Positions 61,313 through 64,000 of a stretch of DNA of 64,000 nucleotides are shown one piece after another. The stretch is from Schaalia hyovaginalis (GTDB lineage: Bacteria > Actinomycetota > Actinomycetes > Actinomycetales > Actinomycetaceae): positions 1,674,001-1,738,000 of the forward strand of contig NZ_JACHMK010000001.1 of assembly GCF_014208035.1 (NCBI RefSeq), read 5' to 3'. The translations under genes were made by a program, and so were the position numbers. Each line of letters begins with the position of its first letter. The stretch's first letter is position 1. Under the pieces are notes generated by a model. The model saw only the letters and a list, made by a program, of their open reading frames with translations, was not told where the DNA came from and did no database searches.

Positions 61313-62626
61313 ATGACAAGGAACGCACGCGCCCTTCTCCCCCTTCTCATCCTGAGCACCCTCGGCCTCGCGGGCGCCTGCACGCCCCTGCTTTCCGCGA
61401 GCGATCCGGGCAACGCTCAAAGCTCCTCGACAATCGAAGCCGGTGCACTGATCGGCGTTTCCGACAAGGACTTCGCCCTCGACGATGCGGTTCTCGCGAT
61501 CCAGCTCAGCGGCAGGGTCGCTCCCCTTTACGGCGAGGGGACGAAGGGATACCTCGCCCTCGTGAATGAGAAGGGCGAGGCGCGCGTGAGCGAAACGGGG
61601 ATCATGGAGTACGCGACTCCCCTGTGGACCGAGGACGGCCTGTACTTCGGCATGCCCGATCACGAAGGGTTCGTCGACGACTCGGGACTCCATCGCCGGG
61701 AGCGCCGCCATCAGTACCGCGAACTCGATCGCTACCCCCACCCGGACGACGGCGGCTACACGGCCTTCTACAACGAGGGCGGCAACGGCACCGACTTCAT
61801 CCAGTATCTCGTCCACGGCGACTCAAAAGGATTCGTCGGGGTCGAAGCGCCCGGAGTGTTCACCAACTTCGGCTACTGCGACGACCGCTTCTTCATGATC
61901 GGGGAAACGTCGTGGGCGCCCTCCCTCAGGGATGAAGCGATCGCGCACCTGCCTCCTGACATCACCGCCGAAGAGGGGACCCACTACCAGTTCCTCGCCG
62001 AGCTCCTCCCCTCAGACCCCGATGAGCCCGTGAAGGTGCTCGCGAGCGCGCCCCTGGACGAGCAGAGCTTCAGCGGCTCGAAGCACATCGCCTGCCGGGG
62101 GGATCGGGTCTACTTCCCCGGTTTCCGGCGCCTCGAGGCGCATCCGGCACCCGAGGAGCGGGACAAGCGCAAACAGGGCTCCCCCGCATTCATCATCTGG
62201 GACCTCGCCGACGGAACGCGCTCCGTCGTGCCGTGGGTTGATGCGGATGGGATCCCCCTCAGCCTGCGAGCCGACGACCTCACGAATCCCGAATTCCTCC
62301 AAGACGGCAACACCGCCTATGTCGTCCTCTTCGACGGCAGAGGATTCGTCGTCGACCTGGACAGCACCGTCGCCCGCCAGGCCTTCACGGCGACGAACAG
62401 CGGCCCCGACTTCTGGCCCCAGAGCTTCCACGTGACGAGGAACTACGCCTATGCCCTCGACTACGGGGAGGATCCCGGTCAGGTTCTGGAACTCGCCCGC
62501 TACGACTGGGCGAACGGACGCAAGGAGAGCCTCCTCACCATCGATTCCCTCGGCCCGTATCGGAAAGAATCCGTCGTTGAAGGAATCGCTGTGAACCCGT
62601 CGTGGCTGAGCACGATTGAGGACTGA
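61313..62626 (+). CDS. Large lipoprotein, probably beta-propeller-like, 437 aa
   Basis: The signal peptide carries the lipobox LAGAC (Cys23). The mature protein is rich in Gly, Asp and aromatic residues with repeated strands such as TPLWTEDGLYFGMPDH, GVFTNFGYCDDRFFMIG, KHIACRGDRVYFPG and NTAYVVLFDGRGFVVDL, spaced as expected for propeller blades. No catalytic motif is recognised. It starts ten bases after the YiiX-like gene and likely shares its mRNA. The 250 bases after it show nothing clear. Confidence 0.75.
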   Translation: MTRNARALLPLLILSTLGLAGACTPLLSASDPGNAQSSSTIEAGALIGVSDKDFALDDAVLAIQLSGRVAPLYGEGTKGYLALVNEKGEARVSETGIMEYATPLWTEDGLYFGMPDHEGFVDDSGLHRRERRHQYRELDRYPHPDDGGYTAFYNEGGNGTDFIQYLVHGDSKGFVGVEAPGVFTNFGYCDDRFFMIGETSWAPSLRDEAIAHLPPDITAEEGTHYQFLAELLPSDPDEPVKVLASAPLDEQSFSGSKHIACRGDRVYFPGFRRLEAHPAPEERDKRKQGSPAFIIWDLADGTRSVVPWVDADGIPLSLRADDLTNPEFLQDGNTAYVVLFDGRGFVVDLDSTVARQAFTATNSGPDFWPQSFHVTRNYAYALDYGEDPGQVLELARYDWANGRKESLLTIDSLGPYRKESVVEGIAVNPSWLSTIED

Positions 62627-62876
62627 GTCCTTCGATTCCCGCATGTTCGCCGCCGTATCCCGCTTCATCCCCGCGGCGCGATGGGCCCGCCGCTGATTCG
62701 CTCGGGACTCCGGCCTCGCAGGCCGAGACTCGGGCAGGCGGGGCGCTTTTGGAACTGAGCGCAATGCCACTCGGCGGAATCGCGCCCGCCTGTGCTCCCG
62801 GGGCAGGGGCCTCCTCAGCAGGCGGGATCGAAGAAGGCACGATCGGGACTTACGTCGCGGACACGCGCCCGCCCGA

Positions 62877-63419
62877 ATGCGCGGAGTCGTGCGATTCTCA
62901 CGGTTCACGAAGGCGAAAATGGGCCATTGGTCCCAATGGGCGCCGGAGGACTGGCCGGAGACCTACCAGAACCCGAGCTACCCGAACATGTTCGCCGCGG
63001 GCATCGCCTTCGCCCCGCCGCACCAGATCTCCAAGCCGCGCAAGAACGCGAAGGGCACGCCGATCGCCCCCGCTCCCCCGCGCACCGGCCAGCCCTCAGG
63101 GACGATCGCCCGCGCCGTCGCCGAGACGATCGCGGACCGCATCAAGGGCAAGAAGCGCCCGCCCCGCCGTGCCTCGATGACCGAAATGGGCGCCTCCCGC
63201 GTCGCCTCCACCGGCGCGAACCTCCTGAACGGTTCGGCTGCGGCCATGATCATGTACCCGATCGTGCCGAACCCCGAGAAGTACCCGCTCACCGGGCGGC
63301 ACCCCTATCACACGCGCGGCGAGATCGGCCTGTTCGGGCACTGGATCAAGTACATGCTCCATCACCTGTTCATCTACAAGGCGAAGGCCCGGCCGGGGTG
63401 GCCCCTGATCCCCGAGTGA
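62877..63419 (+). pseudogene. C-terminal fragment of a sulfide:quinone oxidoreductase-like flavoprotein
   Basis: The reading frame (about 180 codons) matches the C-terminal part of FAD-dependent oxidoreductases of the SQR/flavocytochrome c type: NMFAAGIAFAPPHQISKP, PPRTGQPSGTIARAVAE, STGANLLNGSAAAMIMYPIV and GHWIKYMLHHLFIYKAKARP. The N-terminal FAD GxGxxG and the redox cysteines are absent; similarity begins near 62900. It is either a gene truncated at its 5' end or a pseudogene. The small gene at 63437 follows with a strong ribosome binding site. Confidence 0.7.
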
Positions 63420-63436
63420 TCATCGAAGGAGGAATC

Positions 63437-63622
63437 ATGAGCGACAAGAGAGTCTCGATCGAGGAGCTCGACCCCGAGCAGCAGGAGCGGATCGGGCGGG
63501 CGCCCCTGCCCATGCCCTCGACGCTGCGGCATCGCAGAAACAAGATCTATCAGCTCGGCAAGTTCATCGTCATGAACCTGCGGATCATGGACATCGTGAT
63601 CCGGGAGAAGATCGCGTCCTGA
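63437..63622 (+). CDS. Small hypothetical protein, 61 aa, downstream of the flavoprotein fragment
   Basis: The ATG at 63437 has AAGGAGGAATC directly upstream. The protein has a charged start (MSDKRVSIEELDPEQQERI) and an amphipathic, basic C-terminal helix (KIYQLGKFIVMNLRIMDIVI) that may lie on the membrane surface. No family is recognised. Position suggests a partner of the SQR-like flavoprotein. The next 235 bases hold no gene. Confidence 0.65.
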   Translation: MSDKRVSIEELDPEQQERIGRAPLPMPSTLRHRRNKIYQLGKFIVMNLRIMDIVIREKIAS

Positions 63623-63857
63623 ACGCGGAATGATGCGTGATGCGGGGCGGGCGCGTCGGCGTCCACCCCGCATTCCCGTGCTTTTCGAGGGCGGTGCTCC
63701 CCCTCTTGCACAGCAAGAAGGTTGAGGACTCACAACGTTTGGTGACGCGCCCCACAGGACGGATTCTGCGAAACGATTTCGAAGTAAGCCCTGGGAGCGA
63801 TATCCTTCCCAATCCCGGTTCTTCACTCCGGGACCATCAACATGTAAAGGATCAAGG

Positions 63858-64000
63858 ATGACTTCTTTGCAGAAACGCTCAGTGCTGCCGCTCGCACTCG
63901 CGTCGGCCCTCGCACTCACCGTACTGCCGGTATCCGCACCCGCTCACGCGGCCGAGGGGGACACCGGGACCCTCACGGTCCTCGCGACCACGGACGTCCA
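63858..64000 (+). CDS. Secreted 5'-nucleotidase/metallophosphoesterase, N-terminus
   Basis: The ATG at 63858 follows AAAGGATCAAGG. The visible 47 residues hold a Sec signal peptide (hydrophobic LPLALASALALTVLPV, cleavage near AHA-AE) and then TLTVLATTDVH, where the Asp-x-His starts the metal site of UshA/CpdB-type calcineurin-like phosphoesterases. The gene runs off the window, so whether it is a 5'-nucleotidase or a 2',3'-cyclic phosphodiesterase is not decidable. Confidence 0.8.
   Translation, partial: MTSLQKRSVLPLALASALALTVLPVSAPAHAAEGDTGTLTVLATTDV

Overview
The window looks like a chromosomal segment from a high-GC, facultatively or strictly anaerobic actinobacterium, most plausibly Actinomycetaceae (Schaalia/Actinomyces-like). 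This is inferred from codon use, NucS in place of MutS/MutL, a GlgE glycogen pathway, zinc-free ribosomal protein paralogs behind a Zur-type operator, and a pyruvate formate-lyase operon. No 16S gene is present, so the genus is inference.

Layout. 1-3300 is an accessory, decaying stretch: a tandemly duplicated lipoprotein gene, a truncated PfkB-type kinase and two broken insertion sequences (IS256 family next to IS110 family), ending at a tRNA-Arg gene. 3450-7000 holds a monooxygenase, a frameshifted membrane-protein remnant, and a zinc-starvation block: genes for L32, L36, L31, S14, L33 and L28 without zinc ligands, divergent from a COG0523/CobW-like gene across a palindromic Zur-type box. 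7100-16800 carries housekeeping genes: YigZ, cysteine synthesis (cysK, cysE), an Fpg/Nei glycosylase, leuS, a HIT protein, a DtxR/MntR regulator, two tRNA-Lys genes, a 33-bp tandem-repeat field and bcp. 16900-22900 holds an NhaC antiporter, tRNA-Leu, and etfB-etfA-cysteine desulfurase-mnmA. 23100-31900 is glycogen/alpha-glucan metabolism (glgX, glgE, glgB) interleaved with trpS and a VIT/CCC1 transporter. 31900-38600 holds a CnoX-like protein, a two-gene envelope module, nagA, and nucS with a frameshifted AlkZ-like gene. 39000-50600 is the complete F1Fo ATP synthase operon (atpBEFHAGDC) preceded by atpI, wecA, tsaC, prmC, prfA and the zinc form of L31. 50800-56100 holds an inositol monophosphatase-like gene, rho, thrB and hom.

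56400-59900 is the most unusual part. The pyruvate formate-lyase core gene ends before the glycyl-radical region. A separate 83-residue gene with its own ribosome binding site encodes that radical domain (RVSGY), and pflA follows. This looks like a natively split pyruvate formate-lyase. 60000-64000 is a cluster of secreted proteins: a lipoprotein and a YiiX-like permuted NlpC/P60 enzyme that share a helical domain, another large lipoprotein, a fragment of a sulfide:quinone oxidoreductase-like flavoprotein with a small partner, and the start of a secreted 5'-nucleotidase-type phosphoesterase.

Together the genes point to mixed-acid fermentation (PFL), proton cycling through the ATP synthase, glycogen storage through maltose-1-phosphate, and active zinc, manganese and iron homeostasis.
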